DNA of 64,000 bases from Allodiplogaster sudhausi (GCA_945643635.1 CALZFC010000001.1:5992001-6056000); one strand, 5' to 3'; positions 10,036-21,537 are shown, numbered from the stretch's first letter. The notes: a model not told the origin generated them from the letters alone. Made by a program: numbers and translations.

Positions 10036-11311
10036 AACCGTCCATCATTGAACACATTTACCTAGGATTAAAGGGTGGGCTGAAGTCCGCTTTTCCTATG
10101 ACAACTCAACCGGCTAGTACGATTAGAATTGTTGTCAATATGAATAAAATGGAGACGAAGACACGGATACATTGAAATCCTGACGATGCCACCGTGCAAT
10201 TTGAAAGAAAGCTGAAAAAGAGCTGAGTTAAATTTGTATTTAAATAGTCAAACGATATGATATGCACGGGAACATAAAGGTTAGGGGTTTTCCCGGGTTA
10301 TCTCACAATCAGCAACCAGGCGAACAAAGATGGAAGCAGCCACTCACGAAGAGCCAACAAGGGGAGATTGACCAGAAATGCAAAGCGATCAAAATAGATG
10401 CTAATGATGGAATCAAGGACAGGTATGGCATGGGATATTCCACACCAGTATTCGTTGGAATTGAAATCGATCATGAATTCGGTGATTGCTAACGAAGTTG
10501 CCATTTGTTATACATAGCTCATCGTTCTTTTACAAATGTATGTAAATATGTTACTTCTAAAACTTTTTTTACCGTGTTTTATGCATGCTTACTTTGACAA
10601 TGGTATAATAATAGGATTTGGAGTCAGCCGAAATAATATGACTTAAAAAATAATTCATAATTCAAACATATTTTTTTTCATATTAGTTTTTCCTGATAAA
10701 ACTTCTCTATCAATTGAAATCGTTCGAGTTATACGGACCACCTTGCTTGCAAGTGAAACAACTTGTTCTTTGTGTGCAATGAACGTGTGTTGGTGCACAG
10801 AGAACGTGAATGAGAGATGAGAAGAAAGTGAAGGGAAGAAGAGAGATGAGGAAGAACGGCCAAGTTACAAAAGGGAACGTAAATTGAGGAGAAGAGCGAG
10901 AGCAAGGTCGCTTTTATAATATCTGCGCAATTTCTCAATCCTTTTCTGTATTCTTCCTTTTCTTCTTTATTTTTTTTCTCTTCTAAACTAATCCTCCTGT
11001 TCAGGCAACTCGCCAAGATTTGTTCGCATATCATAATCAAGGAAGATGACATCACGAGTTATTAATTTTCAATGTCCAAAAACGTGCAGTTTGATCATAC
11101 AATAAGATCTAAAAACGTGTCAGTTACCCAAATTAATGAAACCTTTGAAGGAGGATTAATTGACTTGGACAAATGATGGCTTAACATTTACCCATATGCT
11201 AATGAATGAGAGCATAAAGCTTATGAAACAGCAAATCCAAGACTCACTATTAATTGCAAAGAAGAAGAAAAAAAGACAGCGATACAGCAGTATTCTATAA
11301 TCAGGCATTAT
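10036..11311. other. Intergenic, no gene recognised
   Basis: 3' flank of the ADAM-like gene with a candidate polyadenylation signal AATAAA near 10142. The short plus-strand frame at 10262-10492 shows no domain and no splice context. 10760-10960 is purine-rich. Confidence 0.5.
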
Positions 11312-11865
11312 TCACTGTTGAGTAGTAGTCGGTGGCTGTTGTGGAATGGGCTGCTGCTGTTGCAGCAACGGTTGTTGAAGCTGTTGCTGTTGCTGGAAGT
11401 CTTGCTGATACTGCTGCTGCTGATGCCAGTGGTGCCAATGCGCCGGTCTCGGTCCGGGGCCCGTGCTCGGCAGTGAGCTCGAGTGCGGCTCCTCCTGCTG
11501 CTGTGCCGGTGATGACGTCATCGGGCCGGAAGCCCCGTCCAAGTGTTGCGTCATTCCTCGTCGATGCGAGCAGAAAAAGCTCACTTTCGGCTTGCCACAC
11601 TCTGGGCAGTGGAGATGACGCATCTGAATGTTTATTATTATTTTTGATTAAATAATTTTTTTAAAGTTGTAGTTCAGCCTACTTTATGGCAGAATTAAAA
11701 ATGATCTAAATAGAAAAAAAAATATATAAATTGCAACTACATATTAAGTCCAACGAAATAAAGTCAATCGATTATCCGCGCAGATCAAACCTGGTAATGT
11801 TGATGATAGTTCGCGCCGACATAGGCGCCGACGCCAGCGGCCATGAGATGCGTCCAGAAACCCAT
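11312..11865 (-). CDS. Small membrane-anchored Cys/His and Q-rich protein, copy 3
   Basis: Exon 1 is 11791-11865 (25 codons, MGFWTHLMAAGVGAYVGANY, donor CAG/GTTTGA) and exon 2 is 11312-11623 (MRHLHCPECGKPKVSFFCSH, acceptor ACATTCAG), joined in phase 0 for 128 residues. The hydrophobic N-terminal helix is followed by C-x2-CGK and FCSHRR, a possible zinc-binding cluster, then a Q-rich tail (QQQQLQQPLLQQQQPIPQQ). It is the longest and best-preserved of three copies. In copy 2 the codons before ATG are open; here the matching position is a TGA, supporting this ATG as the true start. Family not recognised. Confidence 0.62.
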
Positions 11866-12059
11866 TCGGCAACGGAAACGTCAGTGCTGTTCGAGGGCGC
11901 GGAAGGCGTAGTAGGAAGCTTCCTTCCTGCACATTCTTTGGGATTTTGACTTTTTTTATTTTTTTATTCAAAGAAAGCACGGATATGTTCTAAATGCATA
12001 TGCGACAGCTTTTATAAAAAAAACACGGGACGCTTGTGAATGTTTAAAAAGTTGTAGAG

Positions 12060-12600
12060 AGCAAGTCGTTAGAAATCACAGTTCAAGCGAACAGCTGACA
12101 AGGAAGTGACTGGGAATAACTTTTGATCTGGCCTGAACGGTCGTTTTATACATACACATATTCGACCAGGAACGATTTTGAAATGTTGGCGATGATTCTC
12201 GCTCTGCTGTGTATTTCTCTCTCTCACTGAGTCTTTGTTTCTCTGTCTCTCTCTCCCTCTCTGTTTCTGTCTCTCATTCTCGCTCACTCCATCTCTCCAG
12301 CTCTCGCTTTCATACCTTCGGTGTCCTCATGGTGTGGGAATTGCGAAAGGGGCTCAATGGGGTGGGATCACAAAATATAATCTTCTGTATAAAAGTTTGT
12401 ATACACCACGTGCATCCTTCGTTGCGAAATTGAGTCGAAATTGAGTGCACTGCTAGACTGAGAAAGAGGTCAAGACAGAGAAATAGAGACAGTGAGGGAG
12501 AGTGAGAGCAACAGAGGGTGAGAGTGGTGAGAGAGAGAGAGGGATAGAAAAATGTAAGAAAAGTTTCGTTGAATGAAGGCTTCATTTTATATGTCAGACG
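12060..12600. repeat. Right arm flank of segmental duplication, CT/GA-rich
   Basis: Upstream region of copy 3, homologous to 2270-2950: shared GTTCAAGCGA, GGAACGATTTTGAAATGT and the CT-rich then GA-rich order. Together with copies 2 and 3 this forms two arms of about 1.4 kb in the same orientation on either side of the ADAM-like gene. Confidence 0.6.
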
Positions 12601-12648
12601 AAAGAAACGTATATATGCATGTATGTATATTGTGAAAGAATACATTTT

Positions 12649-13162
12649 CAACGTTCTACGCAAGTATCTGTATTATTCTTGCATCATTCTTTCTTTAAAC
12701 AAAACGAATTCCGGTTCTAACTATTTATCTTACCTATATACAGCAAAGAATATAAATATTTCAAATACCGCGTATCAATGAGCGATAGAAGAAGAAAAAA
12801 AATACAATTTCATTTTTTTATATTTTATTTATATCAGTTGGTTCCTAATTGTAAGTACACAGCTTTTTGCCTACTAGCAATGAGTCACCTTGCATTGGCC
12901 GTGTCAACGTTCTACGCAAGTATCTGTATTATTCTTGCATCATTCTTTCTTTAAACAAAACGAATTCCGGTTCTAACTATTTATCTTACCTATATACAGC
13001 AAAGAATATAAATATTTCAAATACCGCGTATCAATGAGCGATAGAAGAAGACAAAAAAAAAATACAATTTCATTTATTTTATTTTATTTATATCAGTTGG
13101 TTCCTAATTGTAAGTACACAGCTTTTTGCCTACTAGCAATGAGTCACCTTGCATTGGCCGTG
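12649..13162. repeat. 256-bp tandem duplication
   Basis: The segment starting AACGTTCTACGCAAGTATCT at 12650 is repeated at 12906, and both copies end GAGTCACCTTGCATTGGCCG. The copies are nearly identical apart from small indels in A/T runs. No coding sequence is recognised. Confidence 0.9.
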
Positions 13163-13481
13163 AACTGGAATAAAAAATAACAGTACATCGCGACCGCAAC
13201 TCCTCAAAAACAAGTTCATTTTATTTTGGTCGAGATTTGTATCTGCCGTATATTTATTAAAAAATCCACGGAAGATGCTCGTAGATTAGTAAAACGTCAG
13301 ATGCGCCTCAAACAACTGGGACAGAACGTTGTGTAAGTACTGTTCCCAACCACCTCTATCGCCATTTTATTTTATTCATTTCAATTGGTTCCGAAGTACA
13401 GATCCCCCAGTCATATCACGATTCTGATTTTATTCCTCTCAATGAGCTTCAAATTGCAAGTACTGATCAATAACACGTGTA

Positions 13482-14021
13482 TTACCCAAATAATCCCATG
13501 AGATTATTGAGAATGGATTGGCCGCCACCGCCAAGAAGTCCGCCAGCCGGCCGTGCGGGGGCGCCAGCGCCACCAAGCAGCCCCATCAAGCCGCCCAAGC
13601 CCTGCGGTCTAGCGGGAGGTCTAGCGGCAGGTCCCAAAAGTGGGCCTGAATTTTTTTAATGTAATTTTTTTTTGTTATACATATAAAAATTACTTGTATA
13701 AAAAACTTGAAATTTTTTAAAATATAAAATGGAAGAAAAATATATAACATTGAGAATTTAAAACATAATAATAACACAGTTCATAAAAAAAGAAGTCAAA
13801 GACCGCAGTTGACCATTCGGCAGATTCGCTCCAACATAGGTCATCGACGTCTCTTGCGTCGTCATCGTATTGTATGTTATCATGGTCGGCGAGTTGGGAC
13901 GTCGTGGCGGGGGCCGAGGCTGCGGCCGGGGTGGCTGGTAGTACGGAGGATAGCCGTATTGCGAAAGCACCTATGACAAAAACATGGCGAACACGAGAAG
14001 AACGCAAGGTAGAGATCGTAT
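13482..14021 (-). pseudogene. Secreted Gly/Pro-rich protein array, copy A (broken)
   Basis: Exon 2 (13482-13645) is intact: LMGLLGGAGAPARPAGGLLG and NNLMGLFG, stop TAA. Exon 1 (13814-14021) keeps the mature part (SQYGYPPYYQPPRPQPRPPP, then NSPTMITYNT). However, the start codon of copy B (ATGCGATCT) is ATACGATCT here (14019-14021), and GAG of the signal peptide has become TAG (13971-13973). Both lesions are simple substitutions in an otherwise collinear exon, so this is a recent pseudogene of copy B. Its upstream element (14186-14234) is still well conserved. Confidence 0.75.
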
Positions 14022-14185
14022 TATTGGCTGGAAATATGGAAAATAATGCCTAATTATTATATACGGAAAGCTGATAGAAAGTAAGCGACAGAATGAACAG
14101 AGCGATTGGCCAGCTATGCCGTGTATGAAGTGTCTTGAGACTACTTGTCGGAACGTTGGAAAAATTTGGCGAAAAACGTCTTCCT

Positions 14186-14234
14186 GTTCGGCATACTATC
14201 ACGCATGGTTGGAGTGTTGGCCTTGAATACTACG
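14186..14234 (-). promoter_or_regulatory. Shared upstream element of array, copy A
   Basis: TTCGGCATACTATCACGCAT followed by GTTGGCCTTGAATACTACG. It contains TCAAGGCCA on the coding strand (14218-14226), an exact YCAAGGYCR site, about 200 bp before the lost start. Counterparts precede copies B to E. Confidence 0.6.
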
Positions 14235-14595
14235 TTACTTGCTCAATCTCTTTCCTTCTCTTGTCTATTGTGGTAGGTAGGAGCTGTCGGCCCATTTAGG
14301 CTAATCATACACTTTGCTCTTGCTCTCATTTCGATGCCGTATTGAGAACGGACGACGATGATCTACTAAATAAATGAAATATTCTTGCGTTCCCCAAACC
14401 ACTTCCTGTTTCGCAGCCACCCCCTTCACCACTCTATATAGCACAAGGAAGGTAATTCACCCACTCCACATCATATATTTTAAGCATGAATTAGAATAAA
14501 TAGACAGAATACTCCATATGTAGTACACAAACACATGACTTCACGAAAGTCTGATTTTTAAATTTTTATTTCCGGGTAGTCACTACAAACATATG

Positions 14596-15050
14596 TACCG
14601 TATTTTCTCTATTAGTACCCCCCTTTATTAGAACCACCCCCTTCTAATAGTACCCCCCTCTGAAAATGCCATTGAAAAATAGAACTTCTCCCTCTAGTGG
14701 AACGCCCCCCCTCCTCTCGAATAGTAACCCCCCCCCCCCGAATAATCTACTACTTCAGCTCTAGATGTACCTCGTATAGATCCTGGAGGCATGGGGTGCT
14801 CTTACCAATAAACTGATGCCGAATTCATGATAAATCTGTTGTAAAACGGATATTCCAGTGATGATTCCAATGAATTAGGGCTAGGATTCTTCTTTTTTTG
14901 GGAATAAAATGTTGTTATTAAACTTTTAGTGTTTCACATTGAAAAATAGTACCCCTCACTCTAATAGAACCCCTCCCTCTAATAGTGCTCCTCCCCGCAG
15001 GGGAATTGAAAAATAGAACCCCCGGAGGTACTAATATAGAAAATACGGTA
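14596..15050. mobile_element. MITE with TACCGTATTTTCTCTATTAG termini
   Basis: Left end TACCGTATTTTCTCTATTAG and right end CTAATATAGAAAATACGGTA are inverted copies flanked by TA, as expected for a Tc1/mariner-type MITE. The interior is rich in TAGTACCCCCC-like words. A fragment of the same family lies at 18400-18520 inside the intron of array copy D. Confidence 0.75.
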
Positions 15051-15331
15051 GTCATCTCTAAATCAGCATCGAGCGCAGCGAGAACATCAAGGAGAACAAG
15101 TACCGCGTTGACTGACAGGAGACCTCACCAAAGAACACACCGGTATTAAACCCCCACAATCAAAATCTAATCAATAAGGCTCCTTGTAAGGTTTTAAGTA
15201 GTCAGCCAGAAAACGAGAGAACAACGTTCACTAAAGAGAGGTTAGAGAAAGGCAACGGCTCCAAGGATGCAATGACATTTCGAAGCGCATCTCGCTCCCA
15301 ATTTTAAGTACTGATCCACATAACTCGTGTA

Positions 15332-15925
15332 TCACCCCAGGAATCCCATGAGATTGTTGAGAAGGCCGCCGCCGCCAAGAAGTCCGCCAGCCGGCCGTGC
15401 GGGGGCGCGAGCGCCGCCAAGCAGCGCGCCCATCAGGCCGCCCATCAAGCCCTGCGGTCTAGCGGCAGGTCTTGGTGCAGGTCTGCCCAATATTGGACCT
15501 TAATTTTTTAAATATAACTTTTTTATATTACAAAAAAAAGAGCAATATACAAAACCTGATTTTTTTTTTAAATATAAAATTGAAGAAAAATATAAACAAA
15601 TTGAAAAATTGAAACAAAATAATGGAGTGCTTTATTTAATATTAATAATTTCGTTTATAAAAAATAAAGACAAAGACTGCGGCAGACCCCTCGGCGGATT
15701 CGCTCCAACATAGGTGACCGACGTCTCTTGCGTCGTCTTCGTATGGTATGTTATCATGGTCGGCGAGTTGGGTCGTCGTGGCGGGGGCCGAGGCTGCGGC
15801 CGCGGTGGCTGGTAGTAGCCATACGGAGGATAGCCGCCATAACCATAGGGACCATAACCGTATTGCGAATGCACCTCCGACAAAACCATAGCGAACACGA
15901 GAAGAACGCAATGCCGAGATCGCAT
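15332..15925 (-). CDS. Secreted Gly/Pro/Tyr-rich protein, array copy B (intact)
   Basis: Exon 1 (15688-15925) encodes a signal peptide (MRSRHCVLLVFAMVLSEVHS) then QYGYGPYGYGGYPPYGYYQP, a PRPQPRPPPRRP stretch and the family signature NSPTMITYHTKTTQETSVTY-VGANPPRG. Exon 2 (15332-15498) adds PILGRPAPRPAARPQGLMGG and a Leu/Met/Gly-rich end, LLNNLMGFLG, stop TGA. The donor G/GTCTGC and acceptor TTAAG join in phase 1. The roughly 134-residue product is secreted, cysteine-poor and amphipathic at its C-terminus. Glycine-rich peptides of this sort occur as cuticle or eggshell parts and as antimicrobial peptides; nothing here decides between them. The family is not recognised. Confidence 0.72.
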
Positions 15926-16087
15926 TATTCGCTGGAAATATGAAAAATATACCTAGTTCTTACATACATATAATAGTAAGTAAGCGAAAGAGTGAACAGA
16001 GCGATTGGCCAGTTATGCGTATATGTATGAAGTGTCTGACGATTACTTGTCGAAACGTTATAATAGTTTGATGAGAAACGTTTTCCT

Positions 16088-16130
16088 ACATACTATTACG
16101 CATGGTTGGAGTGTTGGCCTTGAATACTAC
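16088..16130 (-). promoter_or_regulatory. Shared upstream element of array, copy B
   Basis: CATACTATTACGCATGGTTG and GTGTTGGCCTTGAATACTAC, nearly identical to copy A. The YCAAGGYCR site is at 16115-16123, 190 bp before the ATG. A second block near 16175 (TTAGGCTAATCATACACTT) is shared with copy A only. Confidence 0.65.
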
Positions 16131-16806
16131 GTGGCACCTTCTCTTGTCTACAGTGTTAGGAGGTGTCAGTCAATTTAGGCTAATCATACACTTCGCTTTT
16201 GCTCTCATGACGGTGCCGTTTCTTGTAACGAAAACTAACGACAACGACCTTCTAAATTAATAAAAAAAAATCTTGTGTTCCCCAAACCACGTCCTCTTTC
16301 GCATCCACCCCTTCATCAATCTATACAAAATAAAGAAGGATGATCACACAGCTAATCAATTTTAAGAACAAAAACACAAGACTTCACAAAAGTCTGATTT
16401 TCAAATTTTTGTTTCTGGGTAGCAATCGGGTAGTCACTCTGTACTTTTAATCACCAAATGTAGATGAAACGGACATCCATTATCATTAGATAAAATGTAT
16501 CAATTAGTATGGCACAAACATTAAATCACGCTACTTTCAGGTATACACAGTCACTACACTCTCGAGGCACTCAAAAAGTAATTTCTTTATCATAATTTCA
16601 TCCAAACATCCTAAATTACAAGACAATTCAAATACGCTTATTCGAACGTGAGTGATTGTAAGTGAATTGTACTAACATATAATTCATTGGAGATCTGTTA
16701 GGTGTGACATATTTTTTCATAAAAGAAACTATCAAATTGTAAAAAAAATTTTATGTTGAAGAATGTATGTATTCCGTAATTGGTTATCTCCTCGATATCT
16801 CTTCTA

Positions 16807-17335
16807 TCAGCCAAACATGCCCATGAGGTTTCTGAGCAAGGCCGCTTGTCCGCCGAGCATTCCGCCGGCAGGGCTAGCGGGGGCGCGAGCGCCGCCAAGC
16901 ATCGGGCCCATCAGGCCGCCCATCAAGCCGGGCCCGCCAGCAGGTCTGCCACCCATCAGTGGCCCTTAAATTGTTTTATTTATTATTTTATATTTTATTC
17001 TTATTTTCTCCATTTTTTTCTGCGTCTATAGGAGCAAAAATTGTTTTTTTTTTAGCAAAATAAATTACAATTTATTTTAGCAAATAAAAAAGAATGCGCA
17101 AAAAGAGCTTACCCCTCGGCGGATTCGCGCCGAGGTAGCTCGCGGACGTCTCTGACGTAGACTTGGTGTTGTACGTCATCATGGTTGGCGAGTACTGTGG
17201 CTGAGGCTGTGGCTGCTGGAAGCCGCCACCCCAGCCGCCGCCATAAGGCGGATAGCCACTGCCGTAGCCCCACTGCGCGGTCACGGCCGAGAAGAGCATG
17301 GTGAACAAGAGAATATCGCAGTTGTGAGAGAGCAT
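16807..17335 (-). CDS. Secreted Gly/Gln/Tyr-rich protein, array copy C (intact)
   Basis: Exon 1 (17113-17335): signal peptide MLSHNCDILLFTMLFSAVTA, then QWGYGSGYPPYGGGWGGGFQ, QPQPQPQ and the signature YSPTMMTYNTKSTSETSASY-LGANPPRG, donor G/GTAAGC. Exon 2 (16807-16964): PLMGGRPAGGPGLMGGLMGP, a Gly/Ala/Met-rich body and LLRNLMGMFG, stop TGA. It shares exon structure, intron phase and the GANPPRG junction with copies A and B but has lost the long Pro/Arg run. Secreted, function unknown. Confidence 0.72.
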
Positions 17336-17686
17336 TATCGCCTTCTGGAAACATTATACTAAACTATTTCAATAACAAATTAGACTGCGCGCGATAAGTA
17401 AACCACAAAAATAATGTATTCATATCGAAAACATATTACTGGCTTTTTTGTCACAGAAAAAGAGGAATTAGACGGCGCATAGATACATTTAAAGCAGGTG
17501 GCAGTAGCAAAGGGGATGTAGTGATCTAGGCGAGGCAGCCATTTGTGCATGAACTGACTGGCTGGTCTGCGCAAAGGTGTTAAACAAGCGTAACGAGAAT
17601 AATTAAATACTCTTCGAACTTTCGTGATAGCTCGCTGATATCATTATCGGAAGGATAAAGCGCTTGGCGAGATAGAGCGTCTTCCT

Positions 17687-17737
17687 GTTCGGCATACTAT
17701 TACGCATGTTTCGGGTGCGATAACCTTGAAAACAACG
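17687..17737 (-). promoter_or_regulatory. Shared upstream element of array, copy C
   Basis: TTCGGCATACTATTACGCAT then GATAACCTTGAAAACAACG. The nuclear-receptor-like site is TCAAGGTTA (17721-17729), one mismatch from YCAAGGYCR, about 385 bp before the ATG. Confidence 0.5.
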
Positions 17738-18271
17738 TCTTTGCTCTCGGTAGAGCGCCTGCTCGTCTGTTAACTTCTCTAATCATTTGAGTTTCCCGTC
17801 TGTGATCATTCTCATTGTGGCGCTCGTTAATTACATTCTATCCACGTTTACACAACTGTTTCCATCCGTTGCACATTCTACACGACAACAAGACCTTCTT
17901 TCTGTTACTCATTTTTTATCAATTTTTCTAACATTCAACACTTACAGAACTTCTTCAGCTGAATAATGTTGGCAACAACCATACTTTGTATATAAATATA
18001 TTTTACATGTATTTTACGGATATAATTTGTATATAAATATATTTTACACCATTAATTTTAAATATATGTCAATCCATTTTGTAAAGAAATTTTTTTGTCT
18101 AATTTTTTTCGCGAATCCCTCTCCTCAATATTGACTGCTCAAATCGTTTTGCTTTTTTTCTGTTGACGAATACATGTTGCCGGAAAATTAGATCGCGTTT
18201 TTATTCAAATTATGAATTAGGTAGATAGACGTGCATCATGAAAATATATATTTCGCGACACCGCCAGACTT

Positions 18272-18908
18272 CTATCCGCCAAGCATGTCAAGGACGCGGT
18301 TGAGGAACCCGCCGCCGGCGCCACCCAGAAGTCCGCCCATCAGCGGCGCCATCATCCCGCCGAGCAAGCCTCCCGGGTCGCCAGCCGGCATCATTGGACC
18401 TGAAATACCGCACTTTCTCTATCAGTACTTTTAACTCTATTAGACCGCCCTCACCCCTTCTCTTGAAAACGCCATTGAACAATAGTACTCCTCCCTCTAA
18501 TACATAGAATAATGTCATGAAAAATTGGTAAAGTCTTCCATACTAAAAAAAAACATGAGACGAAGTGAGGAATTAGAACTCCATAATCTTGACATGTTGC
18601 TAGAGGACAAGAGCAACCGAAAGATTCGAGAAAAATTTTTTTTTGGGCAAACTCGATTAAAAAAGGGAGCTAAAAGTTTTTTGTTGCAAAAAAAAATAAC
18701 TGGAACCCTGCTGGTAGGTGACCGATGTCGTCTTCGTCGTCTTGGTATTGTAAGTAATGACGGTCGGCGACTGTTGCGGTGCGCTGTAGCCGTACGGTGA
18801 ATACGGCGCATTGGGTGCATATCCGCCACCGTACGGAATGTTATGAGCGATCGCTTCCAGAAAGATCGTAAGCAAGAAGAAAAGGCAGTTGAGGTCGAGA
18901 GAGCGCAT
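18272..18908 (-). CDS. Secreted Gly/Tyr-rich protein, array copy D (intact)
   Basis: Exon 1 (18707-18908): signal peptide MRSLDLNCLFFLLTIFLEAI-A, then HNIPYGGGYAPNAPYSPYGY and the signature SPTVITYNTKTTKTTSVTYQ, donor CAG-G/GTTCC. Exon 2 (18272-18399): PMMPAGDPGGLLGGMMAPLM, GGLLGGAGGGFLNRVLDMLGG, stop TAG. It is shorter than copies A to C (about 110 residues) and forms a second subtype with copy E. The intron carries a fragment of the TACCGTATTTTCTC MITE family. Confidence 0.7.
18400..18520. mobile_element. MITE fragment in intron of array copy D
   Basis: ATACCGCACTTTCTCTATCA with TAGTACTCCTCCCTCTAATA resembles one half of the element at 14596-15050. The right end is missing. Confidence 0.5.
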
Positions 18909-19251
18909 CCGGTCCTACTAACGAACGTTTATTTTTTTTTATTCCTGTCGAGTGACCATGTAATCCCCCCCCCCAATCGCGAAGCTGTCCACCTGCTGAT
19001 TCTCGCGCGCGTGACGCCCCCCCCCCAACTTCTCCCAATTCTTTTTAAATATTCGCTTCTAGACGGCTGAAATTCCTCTCTTTTTTTGTGCAATATAAAT
19101 TTCATTTACAATAACTATGTAAATAAAACGAGAATTCAGAAAAATATAGGAAAAAAATAACAGATAACTTTCGCGAGGAGACCTCAAAATGTCAAAGTAT
19201 GAAAGTATCGAATGAGTCTTGTTGTTGCGAGTTTGGCGCAAGGTCTTTCAG

Positions 19252-19310
19252 TCGGCTGAACCGTACGATTGCGCATGTTTTGGCTACACTTGGCCTTGAA
19301 TAGCGCCACG
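19252..19310 (-). promoter_or_regulatory. Shared upstream element of array, copy D
   Basis: TCGGCTGAACCGTACGATTG, GCGCATGTTTTGG and CTTGGCCTTGAATAG. TCAAGGCCA lies at 19291-19299, about 385 bp before the ATG. Closest to the copy E element. Confidence 0.55.
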
Positions 19311-20354
19311 TTCTCCATGGCTTTCAAATAATGTATTATTTGCTGCCGTCTTGTTAGAAAAATGTATCGCGATTTTTTTCTACAACGTTCAAATATTATG
19401 CATTATTGTTTAAATGTACAAAGAAAATGCGTCGCAGCGGCATTCATACGTTCCATTGGATATTGTTTTTTTTTGTTCACGCATCATTAATATGTTGAAC
19501 TTGGATGGCGGCTGAAAGAAGGCGCGTAAAATATGCCTACATTCCTATAAAAAAAAATTTTCACATTAATTTGCTTCACATGAAATATTTTGTTCACATT
19601 GGTTTTAGATTTTTTGTTTGTAAGGAGAAGGAATTTGCATAATTCACATAAATGCCATGCAGTTAAACTCATATTCAAGCCTTCCGGGATACATATATGC
19701 GAAAAACACAAATTATTTCAAAAAAATAATAAAAGTGATTTTACTTTCCAGCGTATGGCTTTTAACCGGTTTTTTAAAGATTCTAGAACGGACAGCGTTT
19801 CGATGTAGTAAATGTTTTGGATGTAAGGCTGAACCATCTGAACCGTGTGGATCAAAATAATAAGATGTATGTAAGCAAATATCTTTCAGGATTGTATTCG
19901 TTATTCTGTCATTTGCTTCACTTCCTGAACCTTCTTCTCATCTGTTCCATCGCACTGATTGTTTTGAAATAAAGTTCAAGTATTGTCTATAATTATTTTA
20001 TAGCAACTAATATCATGTTCCAGGTAAAAAATAGAATGTTTTGTAAGTGAGAGATATACAAGGCTTTTGTCCAACTGGTAATTGCACAATCAAAAATTTT
20101 ACTTCTGCATGAATTTTTGCATTAATAAGCTCTTTTTTATTACTCTCTTAGTTTCACTCATGCCACACATCTCTTACATTCCGTGCATCACAGGTTCACT
20201 TCATTGAGTTCCAGTAAACTCCCGATGGAACACAGGATAAGGATTAAAAAAAAGGGATGACAAGTAAGCATTAGTGTGTTAAATCAAATTTGTCATCCTT
20301 ATATAAAATGTTTCTTATGAAAATATCCAACGTTTTCACTCTCGAGTGAATGTC
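19311..20354. other. Spacer, no gene recognised
   Basis: AT-rich; short open frames around 19590-19860 overlap on both strands without domain or splice support. Confidence 0.4.
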
Positions 20355-21537
20355 TGCCGCGGCATTAATCTTGCCGTTTGTCCAAGACATGTCAAGGACA
20401 ATCGGTCATGACCGTTTCAAAATAAAACGGACACATGTCCTGGACACATCCACTTCCGCCTATCTTAATACACAGGAGTCTAGGACATGTCTAAGACATG
20501 TCCTGGACGCGTCCTGGACAAAGAAGAAAAGAATCTCAATGGTCATGGACACTTTTGTGGGCTTGTCCCATAAGTGGTCACGACCACAGCGAGAGAGTGC
20601 ATAAGCGTGGAGAGCACAGAGTGACACGCTCGCGGTTACTACCGATGTCCCGGACAAATTATGGCATGCGACACAGTTTACGACCGATAACACCTTTTTT
20701 AGTAATGTTTGAAAACATTTGGGGGGAACATTTTAAACGTGCCAACAATTCTCGAATGAATGCAAGACAAGCTGCACTTATTTTGTGTAGTTTTTTTAAA
20801 ACTGATTTCGGAATGTTTCGTTATCCATTTGCCATACTTATGTTGAAGAGCCTAACTGAAGAGACGGGAGAACATGCGTCTCGCGAATGCTGTGACGGAA
20901 TTACTGACTGGCGCCAACTCGCACCTTCGCTGCTTAGCAGCATCCTTTGCTCGGCGCCATCGTATTCAAGCAGTGCTTGCGAATGTTGCATGGACTGCCC
21001 CCCATTCCTCTGCTTTGTTTTTCTGTTCCACTGTTTTTGTTATGGCAATGTTATGGAGCCACATCAATAAATGTTGTAACAGCTATGTTGATGTGTAGGA
21101 GAAGATACACGAAAACTGGCTTGCAGGAAGGAACTTGGGCGTGTCTCAGAGTTGGGGTATGGAAAGGAAACCGATCTTGGTTATTCGATACATAGTTTCA
21201 ACCAGATTTACAAATTTTTTTCCTTCCGGTGAGGTGACCCTCTTCCAATTGATTGGTGCATAAGTGTCTGGTGCAATTCGACGTAAAAAGTTGACTTTTT
21301 TTTCAAAAGTGTACTTAGAGTGAACCATTTTGGCTTCTCTTTTTTAAATTTGATTATTTTCGTGAAATAAATGTAGAATAACAGTAAAAAGGGCTGAAAA
21401 TGTCAAAAAAGTATTTTAAAGCGCGTATGTGCAGGTGTCCATGACATGTCCATGACGTGTCCTTGACATGGCCATGAACGGTCATGACCGATTGTCCTTG
21501 ACATGTCTTGGACAAACGGCAAGATTAATGCCGCGGC
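20355..21537. mobile_element. 1.2-kb element with long terminal inverted repeats (GCCGCGGCATTAATCTTGCC)
   Basis: The left end GCCGCGGCATTAATCTTGCC continuing through AAGACATGTCAAGGACAATC is repeated in inverted orientation at the right end. At least 60 bp match almost perfectly. Subterminal regions are packed with short GACATGTC/GTCATGAC palindromes. A minus-strand frame at 21146-21328 (MVHSKYTFEKKVNFLRRIAP) is the only coding-like content and is not recognised. Probably non-autonomous. A relic lies at 350-445. Confidence 0.8.

Noticed and set aside
10262..10492. 76-residue plus-strand open frame
   Set aside because: No signal peptide, domain, repeat partner or splice context; likely chance frame in the 3' flank of the ADAM-like gene.
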